DNA of 64,000 nt from Ructibacterium sp965146665 (GCA_965146665.1 CBCTHE010000008.1:101636-165635); one strand, 5' to 3'; shown: positions 23,789 to 33,151, numbered from the stretch's first letter. Program-made: numbers and translations. Notes: a model not told the origin generated them from the sequence alone.

Positions 23789-25378
23789 ATTTACGTTTAT
23801 TTTGTCCTGTGTACGTTGATTTTCTATCAAGCGGGAAAGGGTAAAGGGATTCGTTCAAGAAGCAATAAAATATTTTAATCTTCTTCAACTATCGTTCCGT
23901 CAATATATACTTTAATACTGCTCTGGTTACCGTTTTGCGTTCCATTATCTGAAACCGAAAGAGTATAATATTTTCCTTTACTGTCATATCCAGGCCACTC
24001 ATAGGCGTAAAATACATAGTACTTTCCTTTCGCAATATTGCATGCTGCTTTTGAATCAAATTCATCTACACGTTTGATTTCTTCATCTGATTTCCGTTGC
24101 CCCGATGTATCACCGGTAATAATAACAGTTTGCGTACTTCCATCCCAATTAACATTTGCTCCAAATGCTTCTGTAATTGCTCGGACAGGTACAAGCGTTC
24201 TTCCGTTTAAAATAATAGGCTGAGTATAAATTTGTATCTCGTTATCATTTTGCAAATCTCCGTTATCTGTTAACTTGCCCTTTTTCATAATCCAAGAATT
24301 GCCGTTTACCGAATATGGGTCTACGTATAATGTTACTCTCGTATTTTCTTTTATTGCTGTAACAATCGGAAAATCAAGACCATCTTGTGTTTCTCCTGTA
24401 GCAAAATATACGTCTATATTCATTGCTTCAAAAACTTTTCGTATGGGAACCATGATACGGTCATTTACCATTACTGGCTGTTGGTCAAATTCAAGTTTTT
24501 GTCCATTTAGGGTAACTGAATAATCTCCTGCTTCAATTTTTCTGGGTATAACATTATCAGATGTAAGCCAATACTCATAGTACAGCATTTCACCAACGCC
24601 CCTATACGGATATGAATACAAAAGATGTATACTATCATCATTAAATGTTAGTTTGTAATAATCATCATAGGCAACATCATAAGAACTTGTCTTGCTATAT
24701 ATTTCTACCTGGTTATTTATGATTGGAATATTTTCAAAGAAATTTCCATTCACGTTTAAATCCATTTTATTGTTATGAACATTTAGTACACTGATTTCTT
24801 GAAATAGAGTATCATTTTTCCATGCTCCGATAAAACTTGAATAGTCATAAGGTGGTATTGTAGAAGTAGAAGTATCAATATATCTTAATACAAATCCCGG
24901 TTTATTAAACATCATTCCATTAGTTGACGGTGCACTACCATTTTCAGAAGATGTCCAGTCAACCCATATGCCGCTGTCTCCAAGGCTTATATTAAAATTT
25001 CCGCTTATAACATAATTATCCCAAAGATTATCGTCCCAAACTTCGTAATACTCACCGTAAACATTTGTACCATCAACTTTAGCATTTGTAACATCAATTG
25101 CAAATTGACCATAGCGAAAATAAAAGCTCATATTCGTATCGGTACAAGATTTTATCTGCAATTCGCCGTCTCCGGCATCCCAACGCCAGTTACCTTCATA
25201 GCATGAATAGTCAATCGTTGTATTTGCCGAAACAGGTATGACAAAAATACTGCATAACATAAAGACCATTAACAATAAACTAATTTGTTTTTTCATAAGT
25301 TGACACCTCTCAATTTTTCATTATTGTAATACTCAAGATCCGTTTTATTTACGCTTTGTCCTGTGGACGTTGATTTGG
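23789..25378. repeat. Pair of ~30-base direct repeats after each stalk-protein gene
   Basis: The segment 23789-23822 (GTCCTGTGTACGTTGATTT within it) recurs at 25346-25378 (GTCCTGTGGACGTTGATTT). Each copy lies just past the 3' end of a stalk-domain gene. The coordinates given span both copies. This suggests that the two genes arose by tandem duplication with their flank. Confidence 0.5.
23875..25296 (-). CDS. Exported protein with stalk ('copper amine oxidase N-terminal-like') domain
   Basis: A 473-residue protein with a clear signal peptide (MKKQISLLLMVFMLCSIFVIPVSANT). The middle holds the beta-sandwich repeat YSVTLNGQKLEFDQQPVMVNDRIMVPIRKVFEAMNIDVYFATG...PIILNGRTLVPVRAITEAFGANVNWDGSTQTVIITG, the widespread Firmicute cell-surface 'stalk' domain often annotated as copper amine oxidase N-terminal. 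The N-terminal ~200 residues are not recognised. The end (YYVFYAYEWPGYDSKGKYYTLSV) is a small beta domain. It lies in tandem with a second stalk protein (25383), with a repeat of about 30 bases after each gene. It should act outside the cell; ligand unknown. Confidence 0.8.
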   Translation of the reverse strand: MKKQISLLLMVFMLCSIFVIPVSANTTIDYSCYEGNWRWDAGDGELQIKSCTDTNMSFYFRYGQFAIDVTNAKVDGTNVYGEYYEVWDDNLWDNYVISGNFNISLGDSGIWVDWTSSENGSAPSTNGMMFNKPGFVLRYIDTSTSTIPPYDYSSFIGAWKNDTLFQEISVLNVHNNKMDLNVNGNFFENIPIINNQVEIYSKTSSYDVAYDDYYKLTFNDDSIHLLYSYPYRGVGEMLYYEYWLTSDNVIPRKIEAGDYSVTLNGQKLEFDQQPVMVNDRIMVPIRKVFEAMNIDVYFATGETQDGLDFPIVTAIKENTRVTLYVDPYSVNGNSWIMKKGKLTDNGDLQNDNEIQIYTQPIILNGRTLVPVRAITEAFGANVNWDGSTQTVIITGDTSGQRKSDEEIKRVDEFDSKAACNIAKGKYYVFYAYEWPGYDSKGKYYTLSVSDNGTQNGNQSSIKVYIDGTIVEED

Positions 25379-25382
25379 GACA

Positions 25383-27056
25383 CTAATACCCTATTTTATA
25401 AATACCTTTCGGACCTAATGGCTTGTCTAAAAATTCATAATTTTTTCTAGGTTCATATGGATAGCCATAATAATATAGATTGTTTTTATCCTGTGTTAAA
25501 AATGAACCTGTAAAGTAAATAGTTTTTGTCGGCTTACCATTTACATAAGCTCCTAATATGGTATTGCTATTACTATCTAAACCGCTACTATACCATACTT
25601 CATCGTTGGAAAGAATACCATCAAAAGTATATTTATTTCCAATATTAAGAACCTTTTCTCTATCGCCCTGTATTTTTACTATTTGTTCATTATATGGTTC
25701 AACAGGTCTAAAATATATTGCGTCATTTTTTACCCAACATTTTTCTGCGGAAACACTTCCATCAGAGTAAGTCGCATAATCAAAGCCATTCGCCTTACAA
25801 TAATATTTACTTACCAATTGGGGTAAATGGTTTTCAAATTCAAAATTTGTTTCTGTAGGTAAAATCATCTCAGCTAAATAAACGCCAGCAGTTCCAAATG
25901 GATTCTCACGATTTGCAATCATATAAACGTTTTTATTTAGAGGTATTACCGTATGAAACATTTCTGGTATTGGATATACACTTTCTGGTTCAAAATCACT
26001 TCCATTTTCTACAGATTTAATATTAAATTTATATAACCCATCTATCCCTATCTGTTCATTACTACTGGATTGGATATCATTCTTCAGGCGTAAATAGAAT
26101 ACATTTGGGTCATTTATATCGGTAATAAAATGAATACCAGTCCACCAATAACTTGTTTTTTCAAATTCTAGAATGCTATAAGCATCATTAGTTATTAAAT
26201 TCATTGCTAATAAGGCAATTCCCGTTTTTCCTCCAGATTGAAATTCTTCATAGAATAGTAGATAATCCCCGGTTACTCTATAAAAACCTTGAGCCGGTTT
26301 GCTACGAGAGCTATCTTGATAAGTGATATATCCATTAAATTCTGGATGTAAATTTGTTATACTACCATCCGCAATATTATATTTTACATTATTTTGTGTC
26401 AAACCATCTTGAGAACCACGAAAAATTATCCAATCCTTTGAATAACAATATGGTGTAGTTTGAGCATACGCAATTTGCTCAGAATTTCCAGAATGGACAT
26501 CTACTTTCCATACTTTAAATACGTTTTCATCATTCTTTTTATCCCAAATATATAGTTTATTATTGATTGCTTGAATCCACTCAATATTTTCACCAAACTG
26601 CTCTGTTACAATTTGAGTACTTATTGTAGTATTTATGGTTGTAACAATAACAGTATTAGTATTTCCATCCCATTCTACCGTAGCTTCTAAAGATTCCGCA
26701 ACTGCCCGAACAGGAACTAATGTTCTGCCATTTAATAATATCGGTGCGGTATCAAGCGTTATGTATTGTCCGTTTTTCACCATTGTATTATTGCCAATCT
26801 GCATAGTGATACTAATATCTTCTTTTGTTGCTTTTACATACTGGTTGTACTCGTCCCATTCTACTGTTGCGCCCAATGTTTCAAATATCAGTCGCATAGG
26901 AACCAGTACCCTATCATTTTGCATGATAGGCGGTTGGTCGAAATTAAGTGTTGCTCCGTCTACCGTTACATAAATATTTTCTGAAGCAGAAGCACCAAAC
27001 GGCAAGATACCAATTACCAGTATCAAAGTAAATAATAGTGCTATTGATTTTTTCAC
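25383..27056 (-). CDS. Exported stalk-domain protein with beta-propeller-like C-terminal region (DUF5050-like)
   Basis: A 557-residue protein with a signal peptide (MKKSIALLFTLILVIGILPFGASA) and an N-terminal stalk domain (VTVDGATLNFDQPPIMQNDRVLVPMRLIFETLGATVEWDE...GRTLVPVRAVAESLEATVEWDG). The remaining ~390 residues contain repeated beta blades with the pattern 'LYIWDKKN...', 'DYLLFYEE...', 'IYFRPVEPY', 'WYSSG' and 'YKIGY', similar to the DUF5050 propeller. Its neighbours are the other stalk protein downstream and a membrane protein upstream. Confidence 0.75.
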   Translation of the reverse strand: MKKSIALLFTLILVIGILPFGASASENIYVTVDGATLNFDQPPIMQNDRVLVPMRLIFETLGATVEWDEYNQYVKATKEDISITMQIGNNTMVKNGQYITLDTAPILLNGRTLVPVRAVAESLEATVEWDGNTNTVIVTTINTTISTQIVTEQFGENIEWIQAINNKLYIWDKKNDENVFKVWKVDVHSGNSEQIAYAQTTPYCYSKDWIIFRGSQDGLTQNNVKYNIADGSITNLHPEFNGYITYQDSSRSKPAQGFYRVTGDYLLFYEEFQSGGKTGIALLAMNLITNDAYSILEFEKTSYWWTGIHFITDINDPNVFYLRLKNDIQSSSNEQIGIDGLYKFNIKSVENGSDFEPESVYPIPEMFHTVIPLNKNVYMIANRENPFGTAGVYLAEMILPTETNFEFENHLPQLVSKYYCKANGFDYATYSDGSVSAEKCWVKNDAIYFRPVEPYNEQIVKIQGDREKVLNIGNKYTFDGILSNDEVWYSSGLDSNSNTILGAYVNGKPTKTIYFTGSFLTQDKNNLYYYGYPYEPRKNYEFLDKPLGPKGIYKIGY

Positions 27057-27092
27057 AAGTAATCTCCTCCTTATTTTATTGGCAACAATTAT

Positions 27093-27974
27093 TTAACCGA
27101 AATTACCCATTGTGTATGCTGTCCATATTTGACGTATCTGTTCATCGGTACCCCAAAACTCACAAGTTTGTTCATTGATTTTTATTTTATACTGAATAGA
27201 ACCATGTACTGTTTCATATGTACCTGCTGGCACAATGCAATTACCAGTTATTGTAATAAACCTCAAATTATCATCTATTACACCAACACCTTGTTCAATT
27301 CGTATAGTAAAATTACCATCTTTTTTCATTAGAATCATAATCATATCTAAAATCCTAAAATTTACTGCTCCGTTTCTATCCTCAGATGACATTAAAATTT
27401 TATATGCTTTTTCATTCTGCCCTGTTAACGGAGGATTTTCCCAGTTATCTGCATGTAAAACTGCAAATTTAGAAGAATCTGGTTCTGTTTTACTGACGTC
27501 TTTATCTACCGCAATATTATCAGTTTTGGCTATATTTTTATTTGAATGATTATTGAAATTTACAAAAATTCCAATCGCAACTACTGCAATTATGCCTATA
27601 GCAATTACTGCACGATACCTTTTTAGTTTTGCAAACAGACCTGTTTGCTTTTCAAACTCCGAATTTTCTATCTTTTTGTCAATTTCCATTTCTTTAACGG
27701 AATTTGCAGCAGATGATACAGCTTCCTTTGTTTTCTCAACCGCAGTTTTAGCGTGTTTTTCAACATTGTCATTCAAATCTGCTAATTTTTTATCTAACTC
27801 CATTTCCCTTACTTTTTCAGCAGTAGCAGACATCGTTTTCTGAGTTTGTTCTTTCAGATTATCTAATTTTTTGTCTAATTCCATATCTTGCAATTTGTCC
27901 TGTGCTATATTTTTTGCATTCTGTAATTTCTCTTTTGCTTTATTCGCATAGTTTTTAAAATCTTTATTTTTCAT
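27093..27974 (-). CDS. Membrane protein with repeated amphipathic coil
   Basis: A 293-residue protein. Residues 1-110 contain three related coiled-coil blocks (MELDKKLDNLKEQ, MELDKKLADLNDN, MEIDKKIENSEFE) separated by A/K/T-rich helix, giving an apolipoprotein- or LEA-like character. A single membrane helix follows (AVIAIGIIAVVAIGIFV, ~135-151). The C-terminal ~130 residues are beta-rich and should lie outside (YETVHGSIQYKIKINEQTCEFWGTDEQI). No enzyme motif is visible. It is upstream of the stalk-protein genes and probably in their operon. Confidence 0.65.
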   Translation of the reverse strand: MKNKDFKNYANKAKEKLQNAKNIAQDKLQDMELDKKLDNLKEQTQKTMSATAEKVREMELDKKLADLNDNVEKHAKTAVEKTKEAVSSAANSVKEMEIDKKIENSEFEKQTGLFAKLKRYRAVIAIGIIAVVAIGIFVNFNNHSNKNIAKTDNIAVDKDVSKTEPDSSKFAVLHADNWENPPLTGQNEKAYKILMSSEDRNGAVNFRILDMIMILMKKDGNFTIRIEQGVGVIDDNLRFITITGNCIVPAGTYETVHGSIQYKIKINEQTCEFWGTDEQIRQIWTAYTMGNFG

Positions 27975-27988
27975 TGATGGTCACCTTC

Positions 27989-28153
27989 CTAAACAGTTTT
28001 CTTTCGTGTGTGTCCACATGACATGCAACGACCATTCTTAAATTGTTGATTTCTGCACCCATCACGAGTACAACCAACTTTACCGCATTTTTCACATTTC
28101 CAAAGTTGGGAATAACATTTCCCAAACCCTTTGTTTTCGTTACAATTTGCCAT
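27989..28153 (-). CDS. Small zinc-finger-like protein (54 residues)
   Basis: The frame begins MANCNENKGFGKC and ends MSCGHTRKKTV. Four paired cysteine groups (WKCEKCGK, GCTRDGCRN, CMSCGH) point to two zinc ribbons. It overlaps the end of the upstream zinc-ribbon gene by 14 bases and lies 15 bases before the membrane protein gene, so it is in the same transcript. Confidence 0.6.
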   Translation of the reverse strand: MANCNENKGFGKCYSQLWKCEKCGKVGCTRDGCRNQQFKNGRCMSCGHTRKKTV

Positions 28154-28433
28154 CTACACTCTTCCCTTCATTATTTATATCCCTATACTCCTGCCGTACT
28201 ATCGTTTCACCGCACCGTTTGCATAGGTAGGTTACTTCATAGTAAGTACGCACCACAGGAATATCCATACCATTCCTACGTCTTTTTGTTGCCATATTGC
28301 AAGTACCTGTTTCCGTCCGTTTGACTTCCGAAAGAGAACACCACGACCTACAACGGGGGCATTCAATATCAAAAATCTTTGGTACTGCGTGTAATGCAAC
28401 CAGTACGAAAATGGCTATCGTGCTTGATTTCAT
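28140..28433 (-). CDS. Zinc-ribbon protein with N-terminal hydrophobic segment
   Basis: A 97-residue protein. The first ~18 residues are hydrophobic (MKSSTIAIFVLVALHAVP), perhaps an anchor or signal. Two CxxC pairs (ECPRCRSW and LCKRCGET) should form a zinc ribbon. A strong AAGGAGGTG precedes the ATG. It is the first gene of the leftward operon that includes the small zinc protein and the membrane protein. Divergent to the XRE gene at 28640. Confidence 0.6.
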   Translation of the reverse strand: MKSSTIAIFVLVALHAVPKIFDIECPRCRSWCSLSEVKRTETGTCNMATKRRRNGMDIPVVRTYYEVTYLCKRCGETIVRQEYRDINNEGKSVDGKL

Positions 28434-28639
28434 GCGAATTCACCTCCTTCAAGAAATGAATTCGTGTGATAATTACGATTTCCTGCCTTTTCCACATATT
28501 ATTTTATAAAAGGATAAAATCACCAAACTATACTATCATTATAATGTAATTCTATCCGATTGTCAAGTTATAACATCTAAATGATAAAGAAACATCTTTT
28601 TGACTATAGTAAAATTATTACAAGAGACGAGGTGAAAGA

Positions 28640-28951
28640 ATGGGAAAAGGATTGATATTATTAGCTGATAAAATAAAAACCATACGGGAACAACTGGGAA
28701 TGACGCAAGCGGAACTTGCCCGAAAGCTGGGATTGACTCGCTCCAGTATTAACGGATGGGAAATGGGCTTGTCCGTTCCATCTACTCAGTATATCGTTGA
28801 ACTTGCGAAACTGTTTCGTGTATCTACCGACTATCTTCTCGGCATGGAACAAGGAGCGGTTTTAAATATAGATGATTTGACTGAAAAGGAAGTGTCTGTT
28901 TTACTGGATGTTGCAAACTGCTTTCGTGCAAAACAGAAAAATGATGAATAA
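28640..28951 (+). CDS. XRE-family transcriptional regulator
   Basis: A 103-residue protein with an N-terminal helix-turn-helix at ~10-62 (IREQLGMTQAELARKLGLTRSSINGWEMGLSVPSTQYIVELAKLFRVSTDYLLG). It is transcribed away from the leftward zinc-ribbon operon, with a shared upstream region of about 200 bases that includes ACTATCATTATA. It is a candidate repressor of the element's promoters, including the palindrome at 22331-22343, but this is inference. Confidence 0.85.
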   Translation: MGKGLILLADKIKTIREQLGMTQAELARKLGLTRSSINGWEMGLSVPSTQYIVELAKLFRVSTDYLLGMEQGAVLNIDDLTEKEVSVLLDVANCFRAKQKNDE

Positions 28952-29070
28952 CCCTTAATTTGTCCTCTAAACTGTCTGTCATTTTAAAGCAGCAACCTGC
29001 CCGCCAACATAGAGTAAAACGTTCTAACGTCCTCTTAACACGTCAAGAGCGAGACAATACATGGCATAAG

Positions 29071-29103
29071 AAAACGCCTCACAATGAAGTGGGGCGTTTT
29101 GTC
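29071..29103. terminator. Terminator between the XRE gene and the PUA-like gene
   Basis: AAAACGCCTCAC pairs with AGTGGGGCGTTTT and is followed by GTCG. Both strands carry T-rich tails, which suits two convergent genes. Confidence 0.7.
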
Positions 29104-29131
29104 GTTATATGTATAATTTATAAAATTGTAA

Positions 29132-29629
29132 TTATTCTTTTTCTAAAGTATCAATATATTTTATCATCAACTCGGATAACTCTATTGCTTTTTCATTTTT
29201 TACCGCTTGAATCGTGCCACATACTTTTAATTCATGAATAATATAGTCAGGCACTAAATCGAGTGAATCAATTTTATGAAATATTGAGCAACGCATATAA
29301 TTTACAATATCTGCTTCTTTATGTTTTGGCTCATTGCTATACTGATATTCGCCATCAGTACGGCATATATAATATGCTCCGCGTTTATCAACCGTCCAAA
29401 TAATATCGCCTTTATTAACCTTTTCAAAGGCATTGATTGCTTTAGTTAAACCGGTATCACCAGCATATAGTTTTTGTTCATCCAAAAACTTTCTATATTC
29501 CTCAATGCTTTTTGGGCTGCCTTCAACACTCCACCCGAATCCAACAATTTTTTCTTGATAACAAAATTCAAATGAATTTTTAGCGCTTTTAGGATTTAAT
29601 TTCATAACCCAAACTGCCATTTGTTTCAC
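29132..29629 (-). CDS. Possible EVE/PUA-like domain protein
   Basis: A 165-residue protein. The pattern AVWVMKLNPKSAKNSFEFCYQEKIVGFGWSV..., then VNKGDIIWTVDKRGAYYICRTDGEYQY resembles PUA/EVE-type domains that read modified nucleic acids and often occur in defence and restriction proteins. It stands alone without a nuclease. A nucleotidyltransferase gene lies 85 bases upstream in the same direction. The assignment is tentative. Confidence 0.45.
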   Translation of the reverse strand: MKQMAVWVMKLNPKSAKNSFEFCYQEKIVGFGWSVEGSPKSIEEYRKFLDEQKLYAGDTGLTKAINAFEKVNKGDIIWTVDKRGAYYICRTDGEYQYSNEPKHKEADIVNYMRCSIFHKIDSLDLVPDYIIHELKVCGTIQAVKNEKAIELSELMIKYIDTLEKE

Positions 29630-29714
29630 TCCTTAAACTATAAAAATATTTTTCAAATACTTCTTTGTCCGCTGTATAAAATATTCGGCATGTTTTATTT
29701 GTTCTTCCACTCCA

Positions 29715-30050
29715 TTAGATAGGCACCCCTTCGTTTGCCACATTGCGATAGAAAGGCAACACCTCTTGATGGCTGTCAAAAAACTTCTTATTTTTTAGGA
29801 CAATCGTAATCATAATATCATGGTTTAACCCAATCTTACTTGCGACACGGTTAACCTGTTTGCGATAGTTTTTCAGTTCAGTTTCCGACACATCAGCAAG
29901 TACCATCATATCAATATCCGATTCATTGTCGTAGTCTCCACGGGCATAGGAGCCATACAATATAATCTGGTGTAGCTTGTCTCCTAGCACATTTTGCATA
30001 TCCCGTTTCACTTCATTGGTAATTTGATTCAATTGTAACGGTGTGCACAT
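29715..30050 (-). CDS. Second MntA-like nucleotidyltransferase, no complete HEPN partner
   Basis: From the ATG at 30050 (after GAGGAGGAG) it has 111 residues. The signature GSYARGDYDNESDIDM (G-S-x10-D-x-D) is intact. The usual HEPN partner would lie directly downstream, but only about 85 non-coding bases occur before the PUA-like gene; a short open frame there (about 25 codons from a GTG, reading VEEQIKHAEYFIQRTKKYL) could be a remnant. It may be a stand-alone antitoxin or act on another partner. Confidence 0.75.
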   Translation of the reverse strand: MCTPLQLNQITNEVKRDMQNVLGDKLHQIILYGSYARGDYDNESDIDMMVLADVSETELKNYRKQVNRVASKIGLNHDIMITIVLKNKKFFDSHQEVLPFYRNVANEGVPI

Positions 30051-30110
30051 GGCGGGCTCCTCCTCTCGCAATTATATATAGTATATCATGATTTGTAAAT
30101 ATTTTCAATA

Positions 30111-31325
30111 TTATTCTTTGTTAATATCGTCGCTTTCTTTTGAATCACCCAGTTTCTTTTTCCAAAATTCTATAGCATTAAAGTGTTTATCTTTAATTTT
30201 TCGTCCCCTGATGTAATAGGTATCCATCCAAGCTATAAACTCTTTTTTCGTTATTTCGCCATTTTTATATTTGATATACTTTTCATGATGTTGGTCTATA
30301 AACTCTGTTACTTTCTTATCACTACTTGTGTATTTGTGATATAACATAGCTCTTATACTATTATATATTCTATGAACATCAGAATCCGCTCGTTTCATAT
30401 CACATTCCATCTTACCCATTTCTTTACACGAATGTTCAAGCTTAAAAATCTTTTGAAATAATTCATTATTACAGTATTTTTCATCGGAACGATTTTTGGG
30501 TATGAAGAATAGATTGCATTGTTTACACCGTTTGATAACTTTTTTATGCGAAAAAATTTCATATAATCCAACCGCTATGAAATCCGATATTGAAAATAAT
30601 CTGTAATAATTGCAAATACATCTGGTAAAGGGTTCTATATCAGAATTGTTCGTAGTTTCATATTCGTTACTAATTTGACTTATAGCAAAATTAAACCGAT
30701 TTTTTTCTGTTTTTATTTCAAGAAATTTTTCTATTAAAGCACGCTCTGACAGTATATTATCTGTAGTTTGAATAAATAAGTCAAATAATACTTTAAACCC
30801 TGTATTTACTATTTGGGCATTCAACCTACACATATTTAATAATTCTGAAACGGTACATGCTTTTTGAGATAGTGTACATAAATCAACATAGCTAAGCAGA
30901 TTTTTTATTTTTCTATACTCTTCCGATTTTTCATTTAAAATAATATCCAAATTCGATTGTATGAATATTGAAAAATACTCTAATACCGATTCATCTGTTT
31001 CCGGGAAAAATTCATCAATGGTCGAAGCTATCATAAGTTTCAATTGGCGCCATTGTTTGGCAGGTTTCAAGTCTGTATTACTTTGTTTTGTATATTCAAT
31101 ACGGCTATACAATCTCTCTAAAAAATTTATGCAGTACAATATAAATGTTCCAAATGGATATGTTTTTTCCTCTGGATAACCTTTTATCAATGTATCTGGG
31201 TTTTTCTCATATTCGTTTTCTGAAACTATGAAATTTTCTTTCGATAGTTCTTCATAGCTACGATAATAAAAGAAGAATTGACTGCGTATTTTTTCAAGTT
31301 CTGGATTTTTTGCCATTTTGTTCAC
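30111..31325 (-). CDS. Unknown protein with C-terminal zinc-finger-like motif (DUF6076-like)
   Basis: A 404-residue, mostly helical protein. In the last third KRCKQCNLFFIPKNRSDEKYC has the C-x2-C...C arrangement of CGNR-like fingers found in DUF6076 and related proteins of Firmicute mobile elements. The N-terminal 250 residues show no known domain. It is transcribed away from the helicase gene at 31557. Function unknown. Confidence 0.55.
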   Translation of the reverse strand: MNKMAKNPELEKIRSQFFFYYRSYEELSKENFIVSENEYEKNPDTLIKGYPEEKTYPFGTFILYCINFLERLYSRIEYTKQSNTDLKPAKQWRQLKLMIASTIDEFFPETDESVLEYFSIFIQSNLDIILNEKSEEYRKIKNLLSYVDLCTLSQKACTVSELLNMCRLNAQIVNTGFKVLFDLFIQTTDNILSERALIEKFLEIKTEKNRFNFAISQISNEYETTNNSDIEPFTRCICNYYRLFSISDFIAVGLYEIFSHKKVIKRCKQCNLFFIPKNRSDEKYCNNELFQKIFKLEHSCKEMGKMECDMKRADSDVHRIYNSIRAMLYHKYTSSDKKVTEFIDQHHEKYIKYKNGEITKKEFIAWMDTYYIRGRKIKDKHFNAIEFWKKKLGDSKESDDINKE

Positions 31326-31476
31326 CTCGACTTTATTACAACATACTAATTATAATATAATTCTTGTAATATTGCAAACCTTCTCTCTAAAAACTTATTT
31401 TATAATATAACCATACCGTACGGAACAGAAGGCACGCAAGTCGGAATAGCTAACCACTTGTAAATCAACTTGGTAG

Positions 31477-31541
31477 TGTCTGGTTTATGGAACTAAAAGA
31501 AATGTGATATCCATTCTCCTTTTAGATTTGTGAACCAGACA
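31477..31541 (+). promoter_or_regulatory. Long hairpin in the leader of the SF3 helicase gene
   Basis: TGTCTGGTT (31477-31485) pairs with AACCAGACA (31533-31541), and CTAAAAG (31493-31499) pairs with CTTTTAG (31519-31525). The second arm ends just before the ribosome site, so the structure could control access to it. Confidence 0.5.
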
Positions 31542-31556
31542 AGAAAGGAAAAAATT

Positions 31557-33011
31557 ATGAAAAATTTCAAACAAGAATTGCTGAAAGCAATCACCCGTTT
31601 CACGGGAAAACAATTTACAAACAAAGATAGCGCAGTTACACTTGGTGATTACTTACAATTACCATGGGTAACAAAAAGCCTATCAAGTGGACTAACTATC
31701 CTTCCGCAACTATTGGCAATGTACATTAGAGAAACATATAACATACTAAACAATTTTGGTAATCTGTATATTTACATTGAAGGATGTTATTGTCTTAAAA
31801 GCGATAACGAATGGAAGGCATTTATTAAATCATTTATGCCGGAAGAATTTCGCAAAAAGCGGGATTGGGAAGATGTTTTGGAAGAACTGAAAACCGAAGT
31901 TCCCATATCGGAAAATCAGCTTAACACAGACGAGAACATTGTGAACGTTAAAAATGGTATTGTGTTGCTGGATTCAGGCGAGTTGGTTTCTCATGACCCC
32001 AAGCACATTTCCACAATTCAGCTAAATGCGAATTACATCCCCAATGCAAAAATTGAGGACGCCCCAGCAATCAATCACTATCTTGACTGCTTATGCACTA
32101 CAGAATATGCCATGGAAACATCTGACGTAGACAATGATACAAAAACGTTGCTTCTGGAATTTGCCGGTGCAGTTTTTAGTTGTGTCAAAGGCTCTCGGTA
32201 CAAAAAATGTTTAATGTTATACGGACCGAGCGGAGCGGGGAAAACACAATACCGGCAATTGATAATCAATATTTTAGGAAAAGGGCATTCCCTATCTCTT
32301 GACCTATACCGTATGCAAGGCGCTTTTGGTACAGGACAAATTCAAGGAAAACGATTGCTTGGCACGGGAGATTTACCAAAGGCAACCTTGCCTGAAATGT
32401 CGGTGCTAAAAAATCTGACCGGTGGGGATGAAATCATGATTGAAGCAAAATACCGGGATATGTACTCCGGTGAGTTTCGAGGCTGGTTGTTGTACTGTGC
32501 AAACGATTTGCCACATTTTGGCGGAAACGGTGAGGCAATTTACAATCGCTTTATGATTGTGCCATGCACCAACGTAATCCCTGCTGAAAAACGAGACCCT
32601 CAACTCTTAGATAAAATGATGAGAGAACGGGACATTTTCGTCAGTGTAGCGCTGGACAAATTTCGGGAAACCATTCAACATGGGTACAAATTCACTGAGA
32701 GCGACGCTATTATTGCAGAGCGGAAACACTATCAGGCATTCAATGACAGTTTGGCATCATTTGTTACTGAGCATTGTGTTCTGGGTGAAAAACGCATGAA
32801 ACGCTCAACGTTCAATATTGTATATCAGGCATGGTGCAGAGAAAATTCATACTACACCGTACCTCGCAACAGTATTGCGAAAAAACTACATGAGTTATAT
32901 GGCATTGAAGCAGTAAAAGTCAACGGTGAGTATTATTATGACATCAAGATAGACTATAGCACACTCGACAAAAGCGAAGTAGATTATTTGTACCAAGGAT
33001 ACCGTTACTAA
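31557..33011 (+). CDS. D5/P4-type SF3 replicative helicase (primase C-terminal family)
   Basis: The ATG at 31557 follows AAGAAAGGA and gives 484 residues. Residues ~223-230 are a Walker A (GPSGAGKT), followed by a B-like GKRLLGTGDLPKA and motif C LLYCANDLPHF, the pattern of superfamily 3 helicases of the P4/D5 type used to replicate phage satellites and plasmids. A primase catalytic part is absent. A C-terminal winged-helix-like segment (MKRSTFNIVYQAWCRENSYYTVPRNSIAKKLHELYG) is visible. It suggests that the excised circle can replicate. Confidence 0.85.
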   Translation: MKNFKQELLKAITRFTGKQFTNKDSAVTLGDYLQLPWVTKSLSSGLTILPQLLAMYIRETYNILNNFGNLYIYIEGCYCLKSDNEWKAFIKSFMPEEFRKKRDWEDVLEELKTEVPISENQLNTDENIVNVKNGIVLLDSGELVSHDPKHISTIQLNANYIPNAKIEDAPAINHYLDCLCTTEYAMETSDVDNDTKTLLLEFAGAVFSCVKGSRYKKCLMLYGPSGAGKTQYRQLIINILGKGHSLSLDLYRMQGAFGTGQIQGKRLLGTGDLPKATLPEMSVLKNLTGGDEIMIEAKYRDMYSGEFRGWLLYCANDLPHFGGNGEAIYNRFMIVPCTNVIPAEKRDPQLLDKMMRERDIFVSVALDKFRETIQHGYKFTESDAIIAERKHYQAFNDSLASFVTEHCVLGEKRMKRSTFNIVYQAWCRENSYYTVPRNSIAKKLHELYGIEAVKVNGEYYYDIKIDYSTLDKSEVDYLYQGYRY

Positions 33012-33151
33012 CGGAACATAGGGTAATAAGGGGTGTTTTTCGTCCAGAAAAAATCAAGAAAAATAAAATAAATTTTTTCTCTCATGAAAAACGCCCCCAT
33101 TGCCTAAATGAATGGAAAAATTAAATTTTAAAAAGAAATGAGGAATAAAAA

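Noticed and set aside
28140..28153. Overlap of the two zinc-ribbon genes as a frameshifted single gene
   Set aside because: Each has its own start signal and complete cysteine set; the overlap is short.
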